43,972 bases of DNA. It comes from an uncultured Oscillibacter sp. Lineage in GTDB: Bacteria; Bacillota_A; Clostridia; Oscillospirales; Oscillospiraceae. Shown here piece after piece: positions 15,851-24,813 of the stretch (its first letter is position 1; every line of letters starts with the position of its first letter). The notes under the pieces are model-generated. The model had not been told where the DNA came from. It made no database searches and saw only the letters and a program-made list of their open reading frames with translations. Location of the stretch: the NCBI GenBank assembly GCA_951800675.1, contig CATOKC010000007.1:1-43972 (forward strand), given 5' to 3'. The position numbers and the translations under genes are program-made.

Positions 15851-17899
15851 TCACGGCCTCCTTTCAAAATTTAGGCGGAAGTTGGTTTTTTCTCTGTTGT
15901 CCTCCAGCACCACCGTGGCATTGTAGGTTTTCCCGGTTTTCTCCGAGTAGCAGCCGGTGAGCTTCACCTGCCCCTGATTCAGCAGGGCGGCGGCGATGGC
16001 CTTGGTGAGCTTTTTCCGCTTGGCACTGAAGAATTTGCTGTCCTTCCACAGCGCAAAACGGCACTCCCGATTTTCGCAGAAAAAGCCCTTTTTGTTCTCA
16101 ACGACATCCTCGCCGCACCGGGGACAGGGGCCAATGGCCTCCCGGTCCGAGGGGAACAGCACCGCCGCTCCAGGTACAGGCTGATAGGTGCTCACCAGCC
16201 CCTTCACCATGGCGGCGATGCTCTCCATGAACTCCTCCGGGGACAACTCCCCGCGCTCCACTTCACCCAGCCGACTTTCCCAATCGGCGGTGAGCAGGGG
16301 CGATTGCAGGGCCTCCGGCAAAACTGCCACCAGGGAGCTGCCCGCCTGGGTGGGCAGGAGGCTGGTGATCTTGCGGGCTTTCTTCCGCTCCACCTGCCCG
16401 GTGGCCACCAGCTTTTCCAGGATGGCGGCACGGGTGGCGGGGGTGCCGATACCCTTCCTTTCCGCGTTGTCGGGCATATCCTCCGCACCAGCACTCTCCA
16501 TGCTGGCAAGGATGGTGTCCTCGGTGTAATGCTTGGGCGGGGCCGTTTTCCCCTCTTTCACCTGGACGGCCTCCACCGCCAGCTCCTGGCCCTGGGCCAG
16601 ACCATCCGGCAGGGCGGCGTCTTTGCCCGGTTCGGTATAGGCCCGCCAGCCAGCGTCCAGCACCATCCGTCCCTTTGCGTTGAAGCTGTGCCCGCCGCAG
16701 TCCACCGCAACAGCGGTCTCGGCGTAGCGATGGGGCGGACATACCGCCCGGAGCAAGCCCAGCGCCGCCAGCCGCAGGACTTCCCGTTCCCCCAGGGACA
16801 GGGCGGACAGATCTGTGGTGGCGGCGCTCTTGGTGGGGACGATGGCATGGTGGTCGCCGACTTTCCCGCTGCTGCATACCTGGGAAGCCAGCACCGTCCC
16901 GGGCGCATCCAGCCCACAAACCACAGCGGCGGCAGACACCAGATCAGGGACGGCGCTTTCCATATCGTCCGTTAGGTAACGGCTGTCCGTCCGGGGGTAA
17001 GTACACAGCTTTTTCTCGTAGAGGGCTTGCAGATAGTCCAGCGTCTGCTGGGCGGTGTAGCCCAGGGCACGGTTTGCTTCCCTCTGGAGGGCGGTCAAAT
17101 CGTAGAGAGCCGGGGGCCGCTCGAATTTCTCTTTGCGCTCCAGCGCCTGGATGATGGCGGCAGTACCCTCGCAGGCGGCGGCGATGGCGGCGGCGTCCTT
17201 TTTGCTGTCGATGCGCTCCCCGGTGACGGTCATGCCGCCGCAGGTCAACTCCACCGTGTAGAAGGGCGTCGGCTCAAAGGCGGCGATCTCCGCCTCCCGC
17301 TGGGCAATTAGGGCCAGGGTAGGGGACATAACGCGCCCGATGTTCAGCGTCCGGCCATACAGCACCGAGAATAGCCGGGTGGCGTTGATGCCCACCAGCC
17401 AATCCGCTTTCATCCGGCACAGGGCCGCTTGGTGGAGGCCGTCATAGTCGCTTCCAGGCCGCAGATTGGCGAAACCCTCCCGGATGGCGCTGTCCTCCAT
17501 GCTGGAAATCCACAGCCGCTTCATAGGCTTGGTGCAACCCGCCAGATGGTAGGCGGTGCGGAAGATCAGCTCGCCCTCCCGCCCAGCGTCGCAGGCGTTC
17601 ACCACCTCGGACGCGTCCTCCCGGCGCAGGAGGGTACGCAGTACGTCAAACTGCTCCCGCTTGTCCCGCCCGATGGCGAACCGCCAGTTTTCCGGCAGGA
17701 TGGGCAGGTCCTCCCGCCGCCACTTGTCATAGGCGGGGTTATAAGCGGCAGGCTCGGCCAGTCCTGCCAGATGGCCGACGCACCAGCTCACCAGCCAGCC
17801 GTTTCCTTCCATGTGGCCCTCCTTCCGGGCCGTGGCTCCCAGCACTTTGGCGATGGACATGGCAACAGAGGGCTTTTCCGCGATCACAAGTCGATACAA
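15851..17899 (-). CDS. topB: Type IA DNA topoisomerase III
   Basis: About 682 residues from a TTG at 17899, giving MYRLVIAEKPSVAM; AAAGGA lies 9 nt upstream, and this matches the family's usual start better than the in-frame TTG at 17923. The TOPRIM domain begins LVIAEKPSVA and has the acidic motif DAGREGELIFR (about 104-114). The catalytic tyrosine is in CTYPRTDSRYL (about Tyr301). The C-terminus holds a zinc-ribbon-like CPRCG...CENREC and a DUF3945-like beta segment. It relaxes or decatenates DNA by single-strand passage; in ICEs topB homologues are thought to help process the transferring or replicating circle. First gene of the topB to helicase operon. Confidence 0.95.
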   Translation of the reverse strand: MYRLVIAEKPSVAMSIAKVLGATARKEGHMEGNGWLVSWCVGHLAGLAEPAAYNPAYDKWRREDLPILPENWRFAIGRDKREQFDVLRTLLRREDASEVVNACDAGREGELIFRTAYHLAGCTKPMKRLWISSMEDSAIREGFANLRPGSDYDGLHQAALCRMKADWLVGINATRLFSVLYGRTLNIGRVMSPTLALIAQREAEIAAFEPTPFYTVELTCGGMTVTGERIDSKKDAAAIAAACEGTAAIIQALERKEKFERPPALYDLTALQREANRALGYTAQQTLDYLQALYEKKLCTYPRTDSRYLTDDMESAVPDLVSAAAVVCGLDAPGTVLASQVCSSGKVGDHHAIVPTKSAATTDLSALSLGEREVLRLAALGLLRAVCPPHRYAETAVAVDCGGHSFNAKGRMVLDAGWRAYTEPGKDAALPDGLAQGQELAVEAVQVKEGKTAPPKHYTEDTILASMESAGAEDMPDNAERKGIGTPATRAAILEKLVATGQVERKKARKITSLLPTQAGSSLVAVLPEALQSPLLTADWESRLGEVERGELSPEEFMESIAAMVKGLVSTYQPVPGAAVLFPSDREAIGPCPRCGEDVVENKKGFFCENRECRFALWKDSKFFSAKRKKLTKAIAAALLNQGQVKLTGCYSEKTGKTYNATVVLEDNREKTNFRLNFERRP

Positions 17900-17939
17900 A
17901 ACGTTCAATCCTTTCTTAAACAAAATTTTCCAAATACTA

Positions 17940-17997
17940 TTGACTTGTATGTATTGTAGTGATACTATTTAGTTGTAACTCAACAATACATAGGAGG
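17940..17997 (+). promoter_or_regulatory. Promoter, operator-like dyad and RBS for the HTH gene
   Basis: TTGACT (17940-17945) and TACTAT (17963-17968) are 17 bp apart, and AGGAGG is at 17992-17997. An 8-bp inverted repeat, TGTATTGT (17950-17957) and ACAATACA (17983-17990), brackets the -10 box, and ATACTATT is repeated at 17934-17941 and 17962-17969. The arrangement suggests a repressor site that could also cover the start region of the divergent topB operon; the cognate protein may be the HTH product encoded just downstream. Confidence 0.6.
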
Positions 17998-18004
17998 TTT
18001 TTCA

Positions 18005-19177
18005 ATGCACACCCTATTTACAGAGGACTGGTTTTACGCCATTTTCAGTCAACAGGACACCGGTATAGATTTTGAGGACCGGGAAATCGAAGTTAGATCC
18101 CCCTGTGAATCAACGCCAGAGCTGCGCCAATTCTTAGACACTGATGAAGAAGTTTTAGAGGTTCAGCTTTGCATTGAAACACCAGCGTTCAGTCCTTGCG
18201 TACTATTTATGCAAGCCTCTGAGGACAGCAACGATTTTGATGATGATGATTCCCGTACCGCTCTGGCCGCTTTTAGACGGGTCATTATGGAACGTCACAA
18301 TATGGGACTTGTCGCTTACTGGCAGCAGGAAGTCAGCAAAAAGGAACCCATATATCGCCCACTCACAAAGGAAGAACAACAACGGGCAGAACAATACATT
18401 CTGACAAGGCACAGCGGTTCGCCAATTTGCCGAAGCGAACAATCAGCAGTTAAGACGATTGAGCATTTGATTCATACGTTAGCCCTTACCCTGGATGGTC
18501 AAGAAGTATTCGATGCTTCCCTTAGTGATTTCTTAGGGTGCTTATCAGAATTGAGACGGGAGATCGTGCAGAATGGGCTGCCGACCATAACGGATGCCGA
18601 TATGTATTACGAAATTACAGTGGACCGTAAGGAGGTCGCTGTAAAACTGTGCCATGTCTCACCGATTGATGGCCTTGAACGCGCATTAGGGTTAGTTGGC
18701 AACAAAAATCCAATATTGGTTACATTCCGCTCGGTAATGTACTCCAGTCCGTTTCCGTTGCTATCCTGCGCTGAGTTTGCTAAACGGTGCGGAGTTGAGC
18801 AGGTGACAGTACGCCAATGGATTCGCCGGGGAAAGCTGCGCACCGCTGTTCGTGCGGGACGTGACTGGCGTATACCGTCCACGGCGAAGCGTCCGGAAGA
18901 GGGGTTTGTTCCCGCCGTATACCACGTTATTTCTGGTGTACCCAAAGAAGCAAAATTAGATTATCCATTTCTGGAAAATTACTACTCAACCGGCTCATTC
19001 CACATTGAAGAAGCCGGTGCAGGAATGTATTTGGTCACAGAAGGATGGAGTGGGCATGAAACTCGCCTGCTGGCAAAAATGACACGGGACGATAGGGAAG
19101 AATTTGAGCGATATCTGCTGGATGCTGATTGGGTCGAATATGATCTGCAAGAGCGGGTATTGATAATTTCTGAGTAA
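18005..19177 (+). CDS. Helix-turn-helix protein, possible regulator
   Basis: 390 residues. Residues about 252-291 form an excisionase/MerR-like helix-turn-helix: LSCAEFAKRCGVEQVTVRQW followed by a basic wing ending WRIP. The N-terminal 240 residues are acidic with an Asp run near 79-82 and no domain I recognise; the C-terminal 90 residues form a further small unknown domain. It runs against the surrounding transfer operon, has its own promoter and strong ribosome binding site, and ends at a perfect hairpin terminator. Lower GC than its neighbours suggests separate acquisition. A role as regulator of the divergent topB operon is inferred from position and the operator-like dyad. Confidence 0.75.
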   Translation: MHTLFTEDWFYAIFSQQDTGIDFEDREIEVRSPCESTPELRQFLDTDEEVLEVQLCIETPAFSPCVLFMQASEDSNDFDDDDSRTALAAFRRVIMERHNMGLVAYWQQEVSKKEPIYRPLTKEEQQRAEQYILTRHSGSPICRSEQSAVKTIEHLIHTLALTLDGQEVFDASLSDFLGCLSELRREIVQNGLPTITDADMYYEITVDRKEVAVKLCHVSPIDGLERALGLVGNKNPILVTFRSVMYSSPFPLLSCAEFAKRCGVEQVTVRQWIRRGKLRTAVRAGRDWRIPSTAKRPEEGFVPAVYHVISGVPKEAKLDYPFLENYYSTGSFHIEEAGAGMYLVTEGWSGHETRLLAKMTRDDREEFERYLLDADWVEYDLQERVLIISE

Positions 19178-19206
19178 GCAATCCTCGAAAAACCTGTAGT
19201 TTAGCG

Positions 19207-19241
19207 AAAAGCAAGCGGTTCTGTCGGAACCGCTTGCTTTT
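19207..19241. terminator. Intrinsic terminator after the HTH gene
   Basis: Perfect 15-bp arms AAAAGCAAGCGGTTC (19207-19221) and complement (19227-19241) with a 5-nt loop and flanking A/T runs on both strands. It can terminate the HTH gene transcript and is symmetrical enough to work in either direction. Confidence 0.85.
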
Positions 19242-19281
19242 CATTGAGCATTTGCCGTCGCTGGGGCAAAGGGTTGCAGAC

Positions 19282-19330
19282 ACCCATTTGAAAAATATGG
19301 GTTGCATTGCGATGCGCTCCAAACTATAAT
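19282..19330 (+). promoter_or_regulatory. Promoter with operator-like repeats for the 19369 gene
   Basis: TTGCAT (19302-19307) and TATAAT (19325-19330) are 17 bp apart, a strong vegetative promoter. An ACCCAT/ATGGGT inverted repeat (19282-19287, 19297-19302) touches the -35 box, and GGGTTGCA occurs twice (19271-19278, 19299-19306), 28 bp apart. These repeats may be a regulator site; that is inference. Confidence 0.6.
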
Positions 19331-19368
19331 GGGAGCGAAATCATTTCAGAAAAGGATGTGCTGCATTC

Positions 19369-19671
19369 ATGAACAAGTACACGATTTTCCGTATGCCCTC
19401 CGAGACCGATGATAACTACGACCAGCATGAAGTGGTCGGTGTTGAATACGGCAAGGACATCTATGATGCAACGAACAAGCTGATTCAGGCCGTATGCGAG
19501 GACCTGTCCGAGAATCCCGAATATGCTAAATGCGAAGTCTTTGCGGAACCACCCGAAGAAGTGGACGGGGACACGCCCTATCAATACCAGATGAGCGGCA
19601 TCGTGTCGCCAGTCTATGCTGAAATCAACACCGTCATTTACTACGGCATCACAGAGGCAGAGGATGGTTAA
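19369..19671 (+). CDS. Hypothetical acidic protein, 100 aa
   Basis: Not a family I recognise. The protein is small and acidic (MNKYTIFRMPSETDDN start, GITEAEDG end), without membrane segments, and looks like one mixed alpha/beta domain. AAAAGGA lies upstream of the ATG and a strong promoter is at 19302-19330. It converges on the DUF4366 gene with a 12-bp gap. Together with the HTH gene it forms a plus-strand island between the topB operon and the secretion operon. Confidence 0.7.
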   Translation: MNKYTIFRMPSETDDNYDQHEVVGVEYGKDIYDATNKLIQAVCEDLSENPEYAKCEVFAEPPEEVDGDTPYQYQMSGIVSPVYAEINTVIYYGITEAEDG

Positions 19672-19683
19672 AGGGGAAGTGCC

Positions 19684-20466
19684 TCATTCGTCCTCGTCAT
19701 CCTCCAACTCGTCCCCGGCTTCTCCGTCCTCGTCGCCATAGTCATAATCGTCCAAATCGGCGCTGCCCTTGGTGTCGGGCTTTTTTTTCTTGAACTTCAA
19801 GAAGTACACCGCGCCGCCACCGGCCAGGGCCACCGCCAGGATCACAACCAGCATCCCGCCCCCGGTGTCCTTTTTCACCGGCTCCGGGTCGGTATCCGGC
19901 TGTTCCGATTCCACCGGCTGGGTAGGCACCGGCTCCTTGCCCACGCACTCGGTCATGTTGACCGCGCACAGCGGGCAGGTGGTATTCACCGCCCCGGCAT
20001 GGCATTTGTCGGTGCAGGAACAGGCAGCGGGTTCACCCTGCTCCAGCAAAGCCGCCAGATCAGCCTCGTCCACCTTGTTCAGAAAGTAGGTCTGATACTG
20101 CTCCTCCTTGTCATTCACCGGGGCGTCATAGTCGATCACGATGTAGAAGGTATTCCCGTCCCGGCCCTCCACGGTGATGAACTGCTTATGCGTGTCCTTA
20201 TCATAGAGCAGGTCGCGGGTGGAAAACTCGCTGCCCTCGGACAGCGGCTCCCCCGGCTGGGTCGTGGGCTGGGCGGACGGTTGGGCGGTGGGCTGGCCCA
20301 TCTGCTCAACGTCCTGGGGCGGAGTGGAACCCTGGCTCCAGTATTCCAGAACCTTGTCACTCCCGTCCTCCGGCCCACCGCCCGCAAAGGCCGTCAGGGG
20401 CAGCATGGTACAGCACAGCACCGCCGCCAACAGCATGGTCAGAACACGGCTCTTACATTTCCCCAT
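19684..20466 (-). CDS. DUF4366 membrane protein
   Basis: 260 residues. A signal peptide (MGKCKSRVL, hydrophobic core, AFA at about 26-28) is followed by a Pro/Gln/Ser/Thr-rich linker, a folded domain with FYIVIDYDAPVNDKEEQYQT (about 107-126) and a cysteine cluster (CSCTDKCHAG...CPLC, about 150-170). A membrane helix (MLVVILAVALAGGGAVYFL) and a cytoplasmic Asp/Glu-rich tail end it. This is the DUF4366 layout found next to DUF4315 and the C40 peptidase in clostridial ICEs. It is probably an exported, membrane-anchored part of the mating apparatus. GGAGG precedes the ATG, and it overlaps the DUF4315 gene by 14 bp. Confidence 0.9.
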   Translation of the reverse strand: MGKCKSRVLTMLLAAVLCCTMLPLTAFAGGGPEDGSDKVLEYWSQGSTPPQDVEQMGQPTAQPSAQPTTQPGEPLSEGSEFSTRDLLYDKDTHKQFITVEGRDGNTFYIVIDYDAPVNDKEEQYQTYFLNKVDEADLAALLEQGEPAACSCTDKCHAGAVNTTCPLCAVNMTECVGKEPVPTQPVESEQPDTDPEPVKKDTGGGMLVVILAVALAGGGAVYFLKFKKKKPDTKGSADLDDYDYGDEDGEAGDELEDDEDE

Positions 20467-20680
20467 GGTGTGTATCCTCCTCTCCCACCGGGCGGGTGGC
20501 CTGAATCAGCGCGGCAAGCTGGTCCGGGTCCAGTCCCATGCCCCGCACAAGGCCGATGATGTCCAGGTTTTCCAGCTCAGTGCGCTGCTTCTCCAGCTCC
20601 GCCTGCCGCGCTTGCAGCTCGTCGATCTTGGCGGCGTTCTTCTGATATTCCGCGTTGATTTTCTTGATTTTCGGATTCAT
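20453..20680 (-). CDS. DUF4315 family protein
   Basis: 75 residues: a coiled coil from KIKKINAEYQKNAAKIDELQ through about residue 40, then a short LDIIGLVRGMGLDPDQLAAL helix. This matches DUF4315, a short ICE protein always near DUF4366 and the C40 peptidase. AAAGGAG lies upstream of the ATG. The 18-bp gap to the peptidase and the 14-bp overlap with DUF4366 place it in the same transcript. A structural or adaptor role is a guess. Confidence 0.88.
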   Translation of the reverse strand: MNPKIKKINAEYQKNAAKIDELQARQAELEKQRTELENLDIIGLVRGMGLDPDQLAALIQATRPVGEEDTHHGEM

Positions 20681-20698
20681 AAAATAACAGCTCCTTTC

Positions 20699-22375
20699 TC
20701 ACGGTTCCCGAAGCCTGCCAAAACTGTAAAAATGGTTCTGCCAGTACGGGGTGTTGATGTTGGCGTAGGAAATAGGCGAACCGCAATGTATCATCATCCC
20801 ATTGCCCACATAGATGCCCACATGGGAGGGCCTGTCCGGGTACGGCGCGTCATAGGTGCCAATGAAAAACACCAGATCGCCCGGTTTAGCGTTGGCCTTG
20901 GACACAGGGGTGCAGACATTCTCCAGGCCGATCACGCCCAGCCGCCCATAGTCCCATCCGCTGTGGTTGATGACCCAGGAGACAAAGCCGGAACAGTCGA
21001 AGGAGGTGGAGGGGTTCATCCCGCCCCAGACATAAGGGAAGCCCAGATACTTCTCCGCCTCTTTGAGCATGGCTGCGAAGGTTTCATCCTCCAGCGCCTC
21101 CGGGGGCACATCGTAGTCCAGATAGTCCTCCCGCTGGGAGGCGTTGGGGTACTGGCCCACGGGGAACAGGTCCGGGCGGTTGCCCAGGGTAGCCATATAG
21201 CTGGCGTACAGGTGCATCCCGTCCTCGTCCAGCACATAGACGGGCAGATGGGACAGGTCGAAGTTGGTCAGCGTCACCTTGCAGGTGGAATACTCATAGG
21301 GCTGGTCATGATCGTCATAGCGGGTCTCGGTGGTGACGGTCTCGGTGAGGATGTACTGGCGCTCAAAGAGCATTTCCAGCGTTCCACCTACGTCTGCCAG
21401 TGTCCAGCCGCCCTTGTGGTAGGCGGTGAGCAGGGAGATCAGCACATAGGGGTCATGTCCGATCTCGTTCAGGTCAAATTGGTATGCGTGATAGCCTGGG
21501 TGCAGGGCAGCGTAATTGTCCAGCTCGTTTTTCAGCGCGGCCTCCATCCCGGAGTACGTGGCCTCCGCGCCCAGCATATCCGCGTCGGCGGAGGGATAGG
21601 TGGAGCTGCCCAGCCCGGATAGAATCCCCTCCACCAGCACCGAGCAGGAGGACAGGCCGTTGAGGAACACGCACACCGCCAGGAACAGCGCCGCCACCAG
21701 AGCAAACCCCTTTTTGTGCCGCCACAGGAAAGCGCCGGTGTCCTTGGATTTCTCCGCCGCCTTTTTCGCGGCCCTGGCGGTATTCTCCATGGTGGCTGCG
21801 ATGCTCTGGCCGGACTTCACCGAGGCCGCGTACTGCTTTTGGATGGCCTGCTTCTGCTGCCACCGGGAAATCGGGTTGCTGGCAAGATCGGGATTTTCAC
21901 GGACGTGCTTCTGATAGAGGGCGTTCACATTGGCTTTACCCATGCGCAGCCGAGCCTTTTCCGCTTCCCGGTAGGGTTTTAGCTTTTGAGCACGGCGGGA
22001 GTGCGCCACCAGCCGCACACCACCCTCGGCGGTCTCCTCCAGTTTGTGTGCAGCTTCCACGCCCACATTCTCCTCCTCCGCCTCCTGGATTTTGCGGTGG
22101 ACTTGAACGGAAACGGCGTTGAGCGGCGCGGCTTTGACCACATGGGAAAGTTTCGATGTGGGCGCGGGCTTGTCCACATCCTCAAATTTCAGATGGGTCC
22201 TGGCCTTGCCCGTGGCAGGGTCTGCCTCCCGATACTTTACCAGCTTCTTCTTTTTTGGAATTTTGGCTGCTGCCGCGTCCGCTTTGTCCGCCGCCTTGTC
22301 CGCCCGTTTGATATGCTCCTTCAGACGGGAATCCTCACGCTCGGCGTCGGTGAACTGGAGGCGGGTGGGCTTCAT
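20699..22375 (-). CDS. CD1108/Orf14-like conjugation protein with C40 (NlpC/P60) peptidase domain
   Basis: 558 residues from the ATG at 22375, which overlaps the VirB4 stop by 4 bp; the open frame further upstream is VirB4 shadow. A charged cytoplasmic N-terminal region (about 230 residues, KIPKKKKLVKYREADPATG) leads to one membrane helix (FALVAALFLAVCVFLNGL) and an extracellular region with lysozyme-like helices. The C-terminal NlpC/P60 domain has its catalytic cysteine in FDCSGFVSW and histidine in SHVGIYVGNG. It corresponds to the VirB1/Orf14-type wall hydrolase that opens peptidoglycan for the secretion channel. Cleavage specificity cannot be read from sequence. Confidence 0.92.
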   Translation of the reverse strand: MKPTRLQFTDAEREDSRLKEHIKRADKAADKADAAAAKIPKKKKLVKYREADPATGKARTHLKFEDVDKPAPTSKLSHVVKAAPLNAVSVQVHRKIQEAEEENVGVEAAHKLEETAEGGVRLVAHSRRAQKLKPYREAEKARLRMGKANVNALYQKHVRENPDLASNPISRWQQKQAIQKQYAASVKSGQSIAATMENTARAAKKAAEKSKDTGAFLWRHKKGFALVAALFLAVCVFLNGLSSCSVLVEGILSGLGSSTYPSADADMLGAEATYSGMEAALKNELDNYAALHPGYHAYQFDLNEIGHDPYVLISLLTAYHKGGWTLADVGGTLEMLFERQYILTETVTTETRYDDHDQPYEYSTCKVTLTNFDLSHLPVYVLDEDGMHLYASYMATLGNRPDLFPVGQYPNASQREDYLDYDVPPEALEDETFAAMLKEAEKYLGFPYVWGGMNPSTSFDCSGFVSWVINHSGWDYGRLGVIGLENVCTPVSKANAKPGDLVFFIGTYDAPYPDRPSHVGIYVGNGMMIHCGSPISYANINTPYWQNHFYSFGRLREP

Positions 22376-24813
22376 CCCACAACCTCCTGGGGCTGCGTGG
22401 TCATGATGCGGTACAGCTCGGTGTCCTTGGGGAAGCGGTCCACAAAGGGCAGGATCACGTTGCCATAGAACAGCAGCCCCTCGCCCTCGCCGGAGTGGGT
22501 GACGTAGGAAAGCTGGTGGGGGGAGATATTGAGCTGTTTGGCGAGGATTTGCCGATCCCCCGCCGCCTGATTGAGCATATAGATGAAGTCGCTGTTCTCG
22601 AAAATATTCTCCACTTCCCGGCTTGCCAGCAAATCCTTGATGTTCTGCGTGATGCCGGTGGGAACGCCGCCCCATTTTCGGAACCGCTTCCAAATCTCCA
22701 CGCTCCAGCTTGCCAGCTCCCCCTTCAACAACAGATGGAACTCGTCCACATAGTAACGGGTAGTCCTGCCCAGCCCCCGGTTCACCGTGACGCGGTTCCA
22801 TACCTGATCTTGAATGACCAGCATCCCGAGCTGCTTCAACTGCTTGCCCAGCTCCTTGATGTCGTAGCAGACAATGCGGTTGTCGATGTCCACATTGGTT
22901 TGGTGGTTGAACACGTTGAGGGAGCCGGTGACGTAGATTTCCAGCGCCGTGGCGATGAACTGGGCCTCCTTCTCCTCCTGCGCCCGGAGAGTGTCGTACA
23001 GATCGCCCAGGATGGGCATATTCTCCGGGCGGGGGTCAGCGAGATACTTCTGGTAGACCTGCCGCACACAGCGGTCGATCACCGTTTTCTCCACCGGCTG
23101 GAGGCCGTCCTTGCTCCCCACCACAATGTCGCAGAAAGAGAGCAGAAAATCCACTTTCAGCGAAAGCGGGTTTTCATCGTCGGAGTAGTCCAGGTTGAGG
23201 TCCATGGGGTTCACATACTGCTTGCTGGTGGGGGAGATTTTGATTACCTGCCCGTCCAGCCGCTGGACAAGGGGGTAATACTCCGCTTCCGGGTCGCAGA
23301 TGATGATGTCATCATCCGTCACCAGGAACACGTTCAAAATCTCCCGCTTGGCGGAGAAGGACTTGCCGCTGCCGGGGGTGCCCAGAATCAGGCCGTTGGG
23401 GTTTTTCAGCGCTTTTCGGTCCACCATGATAAGGTTGTTGGAAAGCGCGTTCAGCCCATAGTACAGCGCCTCGCCGCCATTCTGAAACAGCTCCTGGGTG
23501 GTGAAGGGGACGAAGATCGCCGTGCTGGATGTAGTGAGGCCCCGCTGAATCTCCACCTGGCTGTGGCCCAGGGGGAGGGAGGACATCAGGGCCTGCTCCT
23601 GCTGAAAGTCCAGCCGGACGAGCTGGCAGTTGTATTTCTGGGCGATGCTGGACGCCTGGAACACGTTATTGTCCAGCTTCCGCTGGCTGTCCGCCGTGTT
23701 CAGCACCAGGAACGTCACCAGAAACATTCGCTCATTCCGGCTTTGGAGGTCTTGCAGGAGCTTTTTGGCTTCCGCGCCGTAGGTGGCGAGGTCGGACGGG
23801 ATGATGTCCATGTCGTACCCCGCGCGGACCGCCTTTTTCTGCTCGTCGATCTTGGCCCGGTCCAGGTCGGTGATCTTCCGCTTCACCGTCTTGATGGCGC
23901 TGATTTGGTCCACGGACTGGATGTGCAGGTTGACGATCAGGCTGCTTTCCATGTCCAGAAAGTCCGCCAGCATCCTGTCATTCAGCTCCGGGGCCAGGAT
24001 TTGCAGGAACGAGGCCGCGCCGTACAGCTTCCCCATGCGGAACATCCGCCCATTCTTGAACTCGAAGGAGCTGGGGGCGATGAAGTCCTTGGTGGACAGG
24101 CCGGAGGGGGCCAGCCAGTCCCAGGAGAAGCGGAACGGTTCCTGTCCGTCCATGTGGAAGATGCCGTGGAGCAGACGCAGGCGCTCTATCCCGTCCATGG
24201 GGGCGGAGGCCACGCCCAGCCGCTTGAAGTTGTTGATTACGTCGATCTCAATGCGCTCCAGCCGGGGCTTGGCGGTCTTGATGCTGTCCGCGTCGATGCC
24301 GAAGGTGAGGTATTTGGTCTTGGTCAGGCCGTTGTTCCCCTTGGCAAGCTGGTTTTGCAGCATCTCCGAGTATTCATCCCGGACATCGTTGAACTTGTCC
24401 GCCCGCATGGGAATGACGATGCTCCGGGAACCGTCCTGGGCGACGGACAGGTTCAGAAAGGAGAGCTGGAAGCGGATGGAGCTGTCGAAGTAGTTGAGGA
24501 AATCGGACCAGCCCTCGAAGATGGCGGTCTTGTCCTCGTTCTGGCTGAGCTGGTAGTTGATGTCCTGGAACTGCACCGTCTTGGTGTAGAAAGTATCGGT
24601 GACGCGGCAAATGCCGTCCGGGTACATCCGCTGATAGGGGATGCTGTCCTGGGCGGACAGCTCCTTTTTGTCGTTTCCTTTTGCCCTGGCGATAGCGGCC
24701 TCAATGTGCCGCCTGTCCTCGTGGGACAGGTGCCTACCGCTTTTTCGCCGGGGCGGTCTGGCCTGGGGGTCCGGCTTTCTCCCGAACCGATTTCGGATGG
24801 CCGTGATAAACAA
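22372..24813 (-). CDS. VirB4-like conjugation ATPase
   Basis: 813 residues from a TTG with GGAGG 9 nt upstream. The Walker A motif is GTPGSGKS at 478-485, and RTTRYYVDEFHLLLKG further on supplies the Walker B region. The N-terminal half has the VirB4/TraE-type barrel domain. Homologues (Tn916 Orf16, VirB4) energise assembly and substrate transfer of the type IV channel at the inner face of the membrane. It overlaps prgI by 80 bp and the C40 peptidase by 4 bp. Confidence 0.95.
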   Translation of the reverse strand: MFITAIRNRFGRKPDPQARPPRRKSGRHLSHEDRRHIEAAIARAKGNDKKELSAQDSIPYQRMYPDGICRVTDTFYTKTVQFQDINYQLSQNEDKTAIFEGWSDFLNYFDSSIRFQLSFLNLSVAQDGSRSIVIPMRADKFNDVRDEYSEMLQNQLAKGNNGLTKTKYLTFGIDADSIKTAKPRLERIEIDVINNFKRLGVASAPMDGIERLRLLHGIFHMDGQEPFRFSWDWLAPSGLSTKDFIAPSSFEFKNGRMFRMGKLYGAASFLQILAPELNDRMLADFLDMESSLIVNLHIQSVDQISAIKTVKRKITDLDRAKIDEQKKAVRAGYDMDIIPSDLATYGAEAKKLLQDLQSRNERMFLVTFLVLNTADSQRKLDNNVFQASSIAQKYNCQLVRLDFQQEQALMSSLPLGHSQVEIQRGLTTSSTAIFVPFTTQELFQNGGEALYYGLNALSNNLIMVDRKALKNPNGLILGTPGSGKSFSAKREILNVFLVTDDDIIICDPEAEYYPLVQRLDGQVIKISPTSKQYVNPMDLNLDYSDDENPLSLKVDFLLSFCDIVVGSKDGLQPVEKTVIDRCVRQVYQKYLADPRPENMPILGDLYDTLRAQEEKEAQFIATALEIYVTGSLNVFNHQTNVDIDNRIVCYDIKELGKQLKQLGMLVIQDQVWNRVTVNRGLGRTTRYYVDEFHLLLKGELASWSVEIWKRFRKWGGVPTGITQNIKDLLASREVENIFENSDFIYMLNQAAGDRQILAKQLNISPHQLSYVTHSGEGEGLLFYGNVILPFVDRFPKDTELYRIMTTQPQEVVG

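Noticed and set aside
17900..17990. Minus-strand promoter for topB
   Set aside because: Only weak hexamers at 19-bp spacing (TTGAGT, TACAAT) were found; not enough to annotate.
22376..22801. N-terminal extension of the C40 peptidase frame
   Set aside because: It lies inside virB4 in another frame, is Gly/Arg/Pro-rich, and a proper ATG with ATGA overlap exists at 22375.
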